DNA of 7,314 nt, from the NCBI GenBank assembly GCA_946549155.1, contig CAMNQN010000168.1:1-7314 (forward strand), written 5' to 3'. Shown here piece by piece: positions 1 to 6,186 of the stretch. The stretch is from an uncultured Lachnospiraceae bacterium (GTDB lineage: Bacteria > Bacillota > Clostridia > Lachnospirales > Lachnospiraceae). Each line of letters starts with the position of its first letter. The stretch's first letter is position 1. The notes under the pieces were generated by a model. It was not told where the DNA came from, made no database searches, and saw nothing but the letters and a program-made list of their open reading frames with translations. The translations under genes and the position numbers were made by a program.

Positions 1-52
1 CAAAATACCCCCGCAACACAACCAAAACTCACAGCCCCCCGGACCAAAATGC

Positions 53-113
53 GGCGCCCCGGGCCTGTCCGCTGGTAATACACCAGTATTCCCCGGCCAC
101 CGGCCCCGGTGCC
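53..113. other. GC-rich segment with nested, alternative hairpins
   Basis: This lies in the gene-free stretch 1-234. An imperfect outer stem can form: GGC (53-55) with GCC (111-113), and GGGCC (61-65) with GGCCC (102-106). Inside it two hairpins exclude each other: CTGGT (72-76) with ACCAG (82-86), or AATAC (77-81) with GTATT (86-90). On the minus strand this lies just beyond the 68-nt element, so both could belong to one structured RNA. There is no T-run to make it a clear terminator. Confidence 0.35.
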
Positions 114-141
114 CGAAATTCCAGCCCGTCTGCATCTTAGT

Positions 142-209
142 TTTTCTTGGTATCCGGAGATGTTTTCCAGAGATATGTACCCATGCCGCCCTGCCCCATC
201 CTGCGTCCT
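142..209 (-). repeat. 68-nt repeated element, copy A (outward-facing)
   Basis: Read on the minus strand, this segment aligns without gaps to 7246-7313 on the plus strand with 50 of 68 identical bases. The best blocks are AGGACGCAGGA at the start, AGGGCGG in the middle and ATACCAAGAAAA at the end. It begins 25 bp after the kinase stop codon on the same strand. Differences fall 7, 7 and 4 times at the three codon positions of the only frame open in both copies, so coding conservation is unlikely. A noncoding RNA segment or small dispersed repeat is more probable; I do not recognise a named family. Confidence 0.65.
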
Positions 210-234
210 ACCAATTACCAACCCCAAAACCGAA

Positions 235-1653
235 TCATACCCCCAGCTCGAAATACCTCAGATATTTCTCATACCGCTCCATATAATACTGATGAAATTC
301 CTCCCGGTACCGTATTACTTCCTGGTTTTTCATTCCCTCGTCCGGGTGCCCTGCCTCCCCCATAACCTGCAGGCCCAGCTTGGCCGCTCCCACAAGGGAA
401 CTGTTTTTATTGGCATTCACTTCCAGATCATGCCCCATGATATCCGCGCACATCTGCCTCCAGAAGGGAGAATTCAGCACACCGCCGCTCAGCTTTATGT
501 TCTCCGGCACGCTGTTGGCTTTGCACAGGGCCTGGTAGCACTGGAACAGATTAAGCAGAACCCCCTCCAGCACACTGACATAAAGGTCTTTCCCCGAATG
601 CTCCGCCCGAAGGCCCAAAAATGCGCCCTGTCTTCCCGCTCCCCATTCCGGTCCCCGCTCTCCGAACAGGAAGGGCATAAAGAAAGGACCGCCCTCCCGC
701 TCCCGCAGGGTGGGTTCTATCTCCTCATAGGTCCGGGTTCCGTAAATTCGCTCCTTCATCCACTCCACGCAGTTGCAGCAGCCCGATGTTCCGATGCCGG
801 AAAGCCATCCTCCCACCGGTGAAAGGTAGCACCAGGTGGAGGGGACTGCGGCAAACCGGGGCGTTTCCAGCGTGGACATCCGCAGGGAGCCGCTGGTGCC
901 CACCGACATGGTCATAATACCCGGCCCCATGGCATCCGCGCCAATCTGATCCAGCCCGCCGTCCGCCGCCGCCGGAAGCACCGGTGTCCCGGGAGGAAGC
1001 CCAAGATACTTTGCCATCTCCGGTTTCAGCGGAAAGGTTCTGGTATAGGGAACGATCTCACTAAGCTGGCTCTCCCGAATGCCTGCCTTCGCCAGTAGCT
1101 CACCGTCCCAGAATTTCTCCGTAACACCAAACAGGCCCGTCCCGGAGGCCATGCTGTCCATCACCGCCCACGCTCCGGTAAGCTTCCAGAGCAGGTAGCT
1201 TCCCATCCCCCGGACCAGAACCGTATCCAGGGACTTTCCCTGCCGTTTCAGCCAAATCAGCTTATACAAAGGGAAGCATGGATTCACAATCGTCCCTGTC
1301 CGGCGGTATAACCTGTCGCACAGCCCAGGATCTCTTCGCAGCTCCCGGCACACCGGTTCCGCCTCCGGATCGTTCCACAAATACACCGGAGAGACCGGAT
1401 TTCCTTCCCGGCCGCAGAGAAGCAGACTGTGCCAGGTTACGGACAGGGCAATGGCCTCCGCCCTTTCTCCCTCCAGGACCTGCCTTCCCAAAAGCAATAG
1501 CTGGCAAAATACCTCCTCCGCATCCTGCCTGCCGCACCCCACATGCGTTTTCCCGCTGTAAGGATGCTGCCGCATCCGTAAAAGCCCTGTCTCAGAGGAA
1601 TACAGGAGCGCTTTTACATTTGATGTACTCGCCTCCAACGCCAGTATCCGCAT
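235..1653 (-). CDS. FGGY-family carbohydrate kinase, gluconokinase-like
   Basis: Predicted cytosolic ATP-dependent sugar or sugar-acid kinase of 472 aa; FGGY kinases are usually about 480-520 aa. The N-terminal phosphate-binding motif is EASTSNVKALL (residues 7-17). The segment AADGGLDQIGADAMGPG (229-245) aligns with the ASDGxLxNLG segment of gluconokinases and makes D231 the likely catalytic base, with D235 as the alternative. VGTSGSLRM (251-259), GERGPEWGAGRQGAFLGL (331-348) and LSGGVLNSPFWRQMCADIMG (388-407) are the C-terminal ATPase-fold motifs and resemble GntK most. The expected reaction is gluconate to 6-phosphogluconate, which fits the dehydrogenase two genes upstream. The start is supported by GGGGAGG (1664-1670), 10 nt before ATG. 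It is the last gene of the operon, 38 bp after the SIS isomerase gene. Oddity: the usual Asp and Gly of the DxGTT motif are Glu7 and Ser9. A xylulokinase-like or other aldonate specificity cannot be excluded. Confidence 0.85.
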   Translation of the reverse strand: MRILALEASTSNVKALLYSSETGLLRMRQHPYSGKTHVGCGRQDAEEVFCQLLLLGRQVLEGERAEAIALSVTWHSLLLCGREGNPVSPVYLWNDPEAEPVCRELRRDPGLCDRLYRRTGTIVNPCFPLYKLIWLKRQGKSLDTVLVRGMGSYLLWKLTGAWAVMDSMASGTGLFGVTEKFWDGELLAKAGIRESQLSEIVPYTRTFPLKPEMAKYLGLPPGTPVLPAAADGGLDQIGADAMGPGIMTMSVGTSGSLRMSTLETPRFAAVPSTWCYLSPVGGWLSGIGTSGCCNCVEWMKERIYGTRTYEEIEPTLREREGGPFFMPFLFGERGPEWGAGRQGAFLGLRAEHSGKDLYVSVLEGVLLNLFQCYQALCKANSVPENIKLSGGVLNSPFWRQMCADIMGHDLEVNANKNSSLVGAAKLGLQVMGEAGHPDEGMKNQEVIRYREEFHQYYMERYEKYLRYFELGV

Positions 1654-1691
1654 CTTTCCATCACCTCCCCGCCTGCTTTCCTGACGCGGGT

Positions 1692-2231
1692 CTACTGCAG
1701 ATTGGAATGCCGGCGGTTCATCTCTTCCTCTGTGGTTCCCAGGGCCTGCTGTACCCGCCAGCTCACGGCATCCCCCACAATCATCACCGCCTGCTCAAAC
1801 AGGCTTCCCGCATGCTGCACCGTCTCCACCCGGGTACGCACCGGTATCCGAAGGATATTTTCACACACCTCCGGCCCCACATCCTTAGCGGTGATCAGAA
1901 TCCGGTCCGCGCCTGCCTTCCCTGCCGCTTCCAAATGGTTCAGCGTAATCCTGGTCCCCGCCGAGGAAGAAATCGCCACCAAAAGATCGCCCTTTCCCAC
2001 TGCCGGGGTGTCCGGCTGGCCCGCCATATGTACGTCGATACCAATGTGCATCAGCCGGCACACCATGGTCCGGGCCGCAAAGCCGCTTCTGCCCTGGGCG
2101 GTAAATACCACCCTCCGGGCCCTCTGAATCATCCCGGCAAAGTTTTCCAGCTCCTCCTCATCCAGGACCTGCCGCACCTGCTCCAATTCCCCAAGAATCG
2201 TTTTTACCCGCTGCAAAATTGTCTCTTCCAT
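1692..2231 (-). CDS. hxlB: SIS-domain sugar isomerase, 6-phospho-3-hexuloisomerase-like
   Basis: A 179-aa single SIS-domain protein, the size of Bacillus HxlB (about 185 aa). The family enzyme interconverts D-arabino-3-hexulose 6-phosphate and fructose 6-phosphate in the ribulose monophosphate pathway. Visible signatures are TAQGRSGFAARTMVCRLMHIG (44-64), TPAVGKGDLLVAISSSAGT (75-93), the AGSLFEQ segment (141-147) and the C-terminal RRHSNLQ (173-179), which matches the HHANLE or RHANLE tail of this family. The SIS phosphate loop, normally SGSGxT, reads SSSAGT here, and the family's GE before the TP motif is GQ (71-72). These changes lower confidence in the exact substrate. The gene starts 2 bp after the dehydrogenase stop codon, so the two are probably translationally coupled. 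A purine-rich stretch in the end of the upstream gene serves as ribosome binding site. No 3-hexulose-6-phosphate synthase is present in the window. Confidence 0.8.
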   Translation of the reverse strand: MEETILQRVKTILGELEQVRQVLDEEELENFAGMIQRARRVVFTAQGRSGFAARTMVCRLMHIGIDVHMAGQPDTPAVGKGDLLVAISSSAGTRITLNHLEAAGKAGADRILITAKDVGPEVCENILRIPVRTRVETVQHAGSLFEQAVMIVGDAVSWRVQQALGTTEEEMNRRHSNLQ

Positions 2232-2233
2232 CC

Positions 2234-3157
2234 CTATTCCGCCTTTCCCAAACTTCCCTCTGTCTTTTTCTGAACGGAGTGGCCTCCGATCTCCCCCCGG
2301 GCCGCCGCCAGGCTCTTCATGGCCGGGCTTTCCTCCTGCTGGCTGCGGAAACGCTGCTGCAGGCTGATCGCCAGCGCCGGAGTGGGAACCCTCAGGCGAA
2401 TCGCCTCTTCCAGCGCCCAGCGTCCCATACCGCTGTCCTGCACCACTCCCTCCACATTCTTAAGCTGTACATCCGGGGTCAGTGCCCGCACCATGACCTC
2501 CAGCAAATAGCTGCGGATGCTGCACCCCTGCTGCCAGGCGTTCATCACCGCCAGGACATCAATATCAATATCCGATGCCCGCAGAAGCTCATAGCCCTCC
2601 GCGTATCCTTCCATCAGCGCATACTGCACCGCGTTGTGCACCATCTTCGCGTAATGTCCCGCTCCCTGGCCGCCGGCTCTCGTGCAGGCATCTTTTGCGC
2701 AGAGGGACATAAAAACAGGCGTCAGAAGATCAAAAATTTCCTGATCCGCTCCCACCAGAAGTCCCGCTCCCTCTCTGGCTCCCTGCACTCCGCCGGATAC
2801 GCCGCAGTCCACCAGATAAATCCCCTTCTTCTGCAGCATATCCCGGTTTTTCAGCGTATCCCTGAAATCGCTGTTTCCTCCGTCCACCAGGATATCCCCC
2901 TCGCCCAGAAGCTCTCCCAGCTGTGCCAGCAGCTGGTTTGTGGGAGCTCCCGCCGGGGCCTGAAGCCACACGATTTTCGGTGTCTCCAGGCTCTCGCACA
3001 ATTCCGCCAGATCTCCCATAAATTCAATGCCGTACTCCTGCGCCTTTGCCTTCACGCCGCTGGAAATATCGTACCCCTTGACGCAATGACCGCCCTTTAC
3101 CAATCTTCCTGCCATCTCCATGCCCATACGGCCCAATCCCACAAATCCAATTTTCAT
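2234..3157 (-). CDS. gnd: 6-phosphogluconate dehydrogenase, decarboxylating, short form
   Basis: Predicted cytosolic enzyme oxidising and decarboxylating 6-phosphogluconate to ribulose 5-phosphate. At 307 aa it belongs with the short YqeC/GntZ-type enzymes (about 300 aa), many of them NAD-linked, not the 470-aa NADP form. The Rossmann motif GLGRMG is at 7-12 and the VDGGNS substrate loop at 91-96. VDCGVSGGVQGAREG (116-130) and GAGHYAKMVHN (165-175) follow, with K171 as the catalytic lysine. DSGMGRWALEEAIRL (241-255) and the tail ARGEIGGH (286-293) are typical of decarboxylating 6PGDH and argue against hydroxyisobutyrate dehydrogenase. Oddity: the catalytic general-acid Glu three residues after HN is Gln178 (codon CAG), while a Glu appears at 183, where the family usually has Gln. 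The start is fixed by AAGGAGG (3168-3174), 10 nt upstream. It lies 25 bp after the regulator gene and 2 bp before the isomerase gene. Confidence 0.88.
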   Translation of the reverse strand: MKIGFVGLGRMGMEMAGRLVKGGHCVKGYDISSGVKAKAQEYGIEFMGDLAELCESLETPKIVWLQAPAGAPTNQLLAQLGELLGEGDILVDGGNSDFRDTLKNRDMLQKKGIYLVDCGVSGGVQGAREGAGLLVGADQEIFDLLTPVFMSLCAKDACTRAGGQGAGHYAKMVHNAVQYALMEGYAEGYELLRASDIDIDVLAVMNAWQQGCSIRSYLLEVMVRALTPDVQLKNVEGVVQDSGMGRWALEEAIRLRVPTPALAISLQQRFRSQQEESPAMKSLAAARGEIGGHSVQKKTEGSLGKAE

Positions 3158-3182
3158 TCTTCAAAAACCTCCTTCTGTTTTT

Positions 3183-4058
3183 CTATTGATCTGATTTTAA
3201 ATCCTGCATGTTTCTGGTAATCCTCTTTTGAAGACTTTCAATCTCCTGCGCATGCTGTGAATAATATTCCATATACAAAACATCCACCACCACGTAAGTG
3301 GCCACCCTGGAAATCAGTGCCTCCGTATTGCTGCCGCTCTCATCGGACAATGTAAACAGACACACATCCGCGTTCTCTGTTATCGGGGAATGGGAAAACA
3401 TGGTCACCACAATAACCGACATCCCCCGCTCTCTGGCAATCCGCAGCGACTGATTCAAAACCGTGTCCCGGCCTTCACTGCTGAATACCACCGCCGCATC
3501 CCCCGTCGTTCCCGCCGTACAGCGGATTCGGAAGCGGTGATTATCATCCAGAAGCTCTGTGGACATTCCTGTCCTCATAAATTTATGATAACAATCATAG
3601 GCCACGGAGGCGCTTCCGCCTAATCCCACAAAGGTGACATGCTTCGCCCTCCCTAAAATTTTCACAGCCTTCTGAAGCTGCCTGGCATCCAGCACCTCCT
3701 CGATATCGGAAATGCTCTGCTTGTCAAAATAAATGACCTTGCGCATCCGTTCCTCTGTGGAATCCAATGGGTGGATGCTGCTGTAGCGCAGCTCCTGCTG
3801 CCTGGACACCTCCCCAAGAAGCGCCATTTTCAGATCCGGAAACCGATCGTAGCCCAGCTTGTGGGTCAGCCTTGTCACCGCCGCCACACTGACGCCGCAG
3901 GCGCGGCTGAATTCCCCTGCCGTCATATGAATTATCTTCCTTAAATTGGAAAACAAATACGCAATCAGTTTTTCATCCGAATGTGTCAGGGCCTTATTCT
4001 TTTGCAGAATGGACACCTTCCTCCTGATGGACGATGGAACCTCTGCGTGGTCCTGCAT
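3183..4058 (-). CDS. RpiR/MurR-family transcriptional regulator (HTH + SIS)
   Basis: A 291-aa protein with the standard RpiR layout and length. The N-terminal HTH_6 domain (about 10-85) contains the helix-turn-helix MTAGEFSRACGVSVAAVTRL (45-64). The C-terminal SIS domain (about 128-260) has the phosphosugar-binding segments FVGLGGSASVA (143-153) and VVFSSEGRDT (190-199). Family members bind DNA as oligomers and respond to a phosphorylated sugar or sugar acid through the SIS domain. As the first gene of the operon it most likely autoregulates and controls the dehydrogenase, isomerase and kinase genes; 6-phosphogluconate or a hexulose phosphate would be a sensible effector, but this is inference. 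The start is supported by GGGAGGG (4066-4072), 7 nt before ATG. Whether it represses or activates cannot be read from the sequence, though the palindrome over the -35 box would fit repression. Confidence 0.9.
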   Translation of the reverse strand: MQDHAEVPSSIRRKVSILQKNKALTHSDEKLIAYLFSNLRKIIHMTAGEFSRACGVSVAAVTRLTHKLGYDRFPDLKMALLGEVSRQQELRYSSIHPLDSTEERMRKVIYFDKQSISDIEEVLDARQLQKAVKILGRAKHVTFVGLGGSASVAYDCYHKFMRTGMSTELLDDNHRFRIRCTAGTTGDAAVVFSSEGRDTVLNQSLRIARERGMSVIVVTMFSHSPITENADVCLFTLSDESGSNTEALISRVATYVVVDVLYMEYYSQHAQEIESLQKRITRNMQDLKSDQ

Positions 4059-4103
4059 TTTCTGTCCCTCCCTTCCATTTTGTTTTTTATCTGCGATACC
4101 TGC

Positions 4104-4132
4104 ATGATATCAATTTTTAGAATTTTTGTAAA
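4104..4132 (-). promoter_or_regulatory. Promoter of the rpiR-gnd-hxlB-kinase operon
   Basis: On the minus strand, TTTACA (4127-4132) and TATCAT (4104-4109) are separated by exactly 17 bp and each match the sigma-A consensus at five of six positions. The predicted transcript start near 4097 gives a leader of about 40 nt before the regulator ATG. No comparably good promoter is seen in the short gaps inside the gene cluster, so this one probably drives all four genes. Confidence 0.6.
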
Positions 4133-4138
4133 CATTCT
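4119..4138. promoter_or_regulatory. Candidate RpiR operator, imperfect 20-bp palindrome
   Basis: The sequence AGAATTTTTGTAAACATTCT pairs with its own reverse complement at 16 of 20 positions (pattern AGAATnTTTnnAAAnATTCT). It contains the -35 box of the operon promoter. A dimeric regulator bound here would block RNA polymerase, so autorepression by the adjacent RpiR protein is the simplest reading. The site is AT-rich and palindromes of this quality can arise by chance, so the call rests mainly on its position. Confidence 0.4.
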
Positions 4139-4142
4139 GTTA

Positions 4143-4286
4143 TTAAGTATCAATAATTGGTTCTTTTGTCCAAAATCCACCGGGAAAAATCCGATAAAAA
4201 CTATTCCTTTCCCACAAATGATCTTCGGATCTTTCAATATTCCGGATCAGCGGTTCTACTTTCTCCCCGTGGGAATAAAATATCAT
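4143..4286 (-). CDS. Possible 47-aa small ORF, unrecognised
   Basis: An ATG frame of 47 codons lies between the DUF885 start and the operon promoter, reading toward rpiR. The peptide is rich in charged and aromatic residues, for example LIRNIERSEDHLWERNSF (residues 13-30), and has no membrane segment. AGAAGGG (4291-4297) sits only 4 nt before the ATG, which is shorter than usual. I recognise no family. The frame also runs open upstream into the antisense strand of the DUF885 gene, which suggests a chance open frame. It would also overlap the expected DUF885 promoter region. Most likely it is not a gene. Confidence 0.15.
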   Translation of the reverse strand: MIFYSHGEKVEPLIRNIERSEDHLWERNSFYRIFPGGFWTKEPIIDT

Positions 4287-4308
4287 AAGACCCTTCTGCG
4301 GAGTTTCT

Positions 4309-6105
4309 ATGAAAATTTCGGATAAATTCTCCACCTTCGACAACCCTTCCCTTAAAAAACTGAAAAAGAAAACCCCGGTGCTGCTGGTCACCGCTCTCTT
4401 ACTGCTGACCCTGGCGCTGGGAGCGGCCCTCCTTCGTCTTCCCCGCACGGAGGACGGCAAATTCGAAGCCTTCACAAAGAAAATGTTTCTGGCGGAGGTG
4501 CAGGGAAATACGCTGAATCTTCACTATACGCTGGCGAACCCCGCCTCCTACGGCATTCAAAATTATTCCATCACCCTGGGCAGCATGGACCGGGACGCCC
4601 AGGTCACCTCCCTGGCCCTGACAGAAAATTATCTTTCCACCTTACGTGGATTTTCCAGAGAAGAGCTTTCACCGAAAAATCAGCTCACCTTTGACATTCT
4701 TGCAGAATACCTGGCCGCCTGTCAGGAAGGCTCCGCCTGGTATCTCTACGACGAGCCCTTAAGCCCCACCCTGGGCATTCAGGCTCAGCTCCCTGTGCTG
4801 CTGGCGGAGTATACCTTCCGCACCAGACAGGATATCGAGGATTACCTGGTGCTGCTGACCCGGATTCCGGAATATTTCCAGTCCATTATCCGTTTTGAAA
4901 AGGAAAAATCCCAGGCCGGCCTCTTCATGAGCGACGCCTGCGTAAAAGACATCCTGGAGCAGTGCAATTCCTTTGTAAAAAGCGGGAAGGAAAATTACCT
5001 GAAACAGATTTTTGACGATCAGATCGATTCCTTCACCAATCTGACCGCGGATGAAAAAATTTCTTACAAGCAGCAAAATGCGGACATTCTCTCCGCCTAT
5101 GTGCTCCCCGCCTACGAGGATCTGATGAACCAGCTGGCAAAGCTGATGGGAACCGGAAAAAATACCGGCGGTCTGTGCCATCTGCCCCAGGGCAGGGACT
5201 ATTACGCGTATCTGGTACATAGCACCACCGGGGACGCTTCCTCCATAGAATCAATAGAAACCCGGATTAAAGAAAAAATTGTTTCCGATTATAAAAACAT
5301 CCAAAAGCTCCTCTCCACCGAATCCGGTCTGACCTCCGCTTCGCTGGAGAATATCCCTCTGTCGGACCCCGCCGATACACTGGCCGGGCTGGAGCAGATG
5401 TCCCTCCGGGATTTCCCGGCAGCTCCTGAGGCAGACTGCCAGGTAAAGTACGTCCACGATTCGCTAGAGGATTATTTAAGCCCGGCTTTCTATATGATCC
5501 CGCCCATCGACGATACCGCCAACAATGTAATCTATATCAATCAGGCCAGCAATTATAATGCCCTGGAGCTGTACACCACCCTGGCCCACGAGGGATATCC
5601 GGGGCACCTTTACCAGACCGTCTCCTTCGAGGCGCAAAATGAAGAACCGCTGCGCAGCATTCTCAGCTTTGGCGGGTACACGGAAGGATGGGCTACCTAT
5701 GTGGAAATGTACGCCTATGACACCTGGGATGAAAATCCAAAGCTGGCCTCCCTCTACCAGAAGGACCGCTCCTTCATGCTGGGGCTGGCCTCCCTGCTGG
5801 ATATCGGAATCCATTACCATGGCTACAGCCGTGGAGATGTGGCCACTTTCCTGAATAAGTTCGGCATCACGGAGGATACCGCCAATTCCCTCTACAGCGC
5901 CATCCTGGAAGCTCCCGCCAACTACCTGAAATACTATGTGGGCTACTTAAATTTCCTGGAGCTGCGCTCCTATCTGGAAAACGCACTGGGCAGCCGGTTC
6001 ACCCTGAAAGAATATCATGCCCGGGTGCTGGCCATTGGCCCCTGCAGCTTTTCTATCCTGAAGGAATATCTGACAAAACAGGACTATCTGGAGAGTATCG
6101 CATAG
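4309..6105 (+). CDS. DUF885-family protein, membrane-anchored putative metallopeptidase
   Basis: A 598-aa protein. The cationic N-terminus with KKLKKK (16-21) is followed by a hydrophobic segment (about 23-43), predicting an N-in signal anchor and an extracellular enzyme domain. There is no lipobox Cys and no sortase motif. The DUF885 signature is clear: LAHEGYPGHLYQ (425-436), a gluzincin-like HExxPGH motif with H427, E428 and H433, then GGYTEGWATYVE (455-466), whose E459 is the likely third metal ligand. Downstream family segments are DIGIHYHGYSR (498-508) and APANYLKYYVGYLNFLEL (535-552). A zinc-dependent peptidase role follows from these motifs; the substrate is unknown. The gene is divergent from the sugar operon and probably separately expressed. 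GCGGAG (4298-4303), 5 nt before the ATG, is a weak ribosome binding site. A poor promoter candidate is TTCTAC (4254-4259) with TAAAAT (4276-4281). Confidence 0.85.
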   Translation: MKISDKFSTFDNPSLKKLKKKTPVLLVTALLLLTLALGAALLRLPRTEDGKFEAFTKKMFLAEVQGNTLNLHYTLANPASYGIQNYSITLGSMDRDAQVTSLALTENYLSTLRGFSREELSPKNQLTFDILAEYLAACQEGSAWYLYDEPLSPTLGIQAQLPVLLAEYTFRTRQDIEDYLVLLTRIPEYFQSIIRFEKEKSQAGLFMSDACVKDILEQCNSFVKSGKENYLKQIFDDQIDSFTNLTADEKISYKQQNADILSAYVLPAYEDLMNQLAKLMGTGKNTGGLCHLPQGRDYYAYLVHSTTGDASSIESIETRIKEKIVSDYKNIQKLLSTESGLTSASLENIPLSDPADTLAGLEQMSLRDFPAAPEADCQVKYVHDSLEDYLSPAFYMIPPIDDTANNVIYINQASNYNALELYTTLAHEGYPGHLYQTVSFEAQNEEPLRSILSFGGYTEGWATYVEMYAYDTWDENPKLASLYQKDRSFMLGLASLLDIGIHYHGYSRGDVATFLNKFGITEDTANSLYSAILEAPANYLKYYVGYLNFLELRSYLENALGSRFTLKEYHARVLAIGPCSFSILKEYLTKQDYLESIA

Positions 6106-6116
6106 AATCAGAAGAA

Positions 6117-6158
6117 CCGCCGCAGGATGGGAAGAAAGCTCCTGACATCCTGCGGCGG
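6117..6158. terminator. Bidirectional terminator-like hairpin between convergent genes
   Basis: CCGCCGCAGGATG (6117-6129) pairs perfectly with CATCCTGCGGCGG (6146-6158), a 13-bp stem around a 16-nt loop. It lies 11 bp after the DUF885 stop and 28 bp beyond the DegV stop, so it can serve both convergent transcripts. The T content after the stem is modest on both strands, so release may be less sharp than at a classical terminator. Confidence 0.75.
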
Positions 6159-6186
6159 CTCCTTATCGCAGATTCTTATTTGCATT

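Noticed and set aside
137..199. A 20-residue minus-strand ATG frame inside repeat copy A
   Set aside because: The equivalent frame in copy B lacks the ATG and meets a TGA stop, so it is not conserved, and no good ribosome binding site precedes it.
1..231. A minus-strand frame open through repeat copy A to the window edge, matching an open frame in copy B
   Set aside because: Nucleotide identity (74%) exceeds residue identity (about 43%) and substitutions favour codon positions 1 and 2 over 3, which is opposite to the pattern of a conserved protein.
109..822. A 237-codon plus-strand frame over the end of the kinase gene
   Set aside because: It overlaps the C-terminal ATPase motifs of the kinase on the other strand and shows no recognisable domain or ribosome binding site.
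1278..3220. Long plus-strand open frames of 331 and 333 codons opposite the kinase, isomerase and dehydrogenase genes
   Set aside because: They are antisense to three genes with clear family motifs and good ribosome binding sites. Their translations are low-complexity, rich in His, Pro, Leu and Arg, as expected for shadows of GC-rich codons.
4252..4276. GGTT and GGGAAT resembling a sigma-B-type promoter before the DUF885 gene
   Set aside because: The match is partial, the spacing is imprecise, and organisms of this kind often lack sigma-B.
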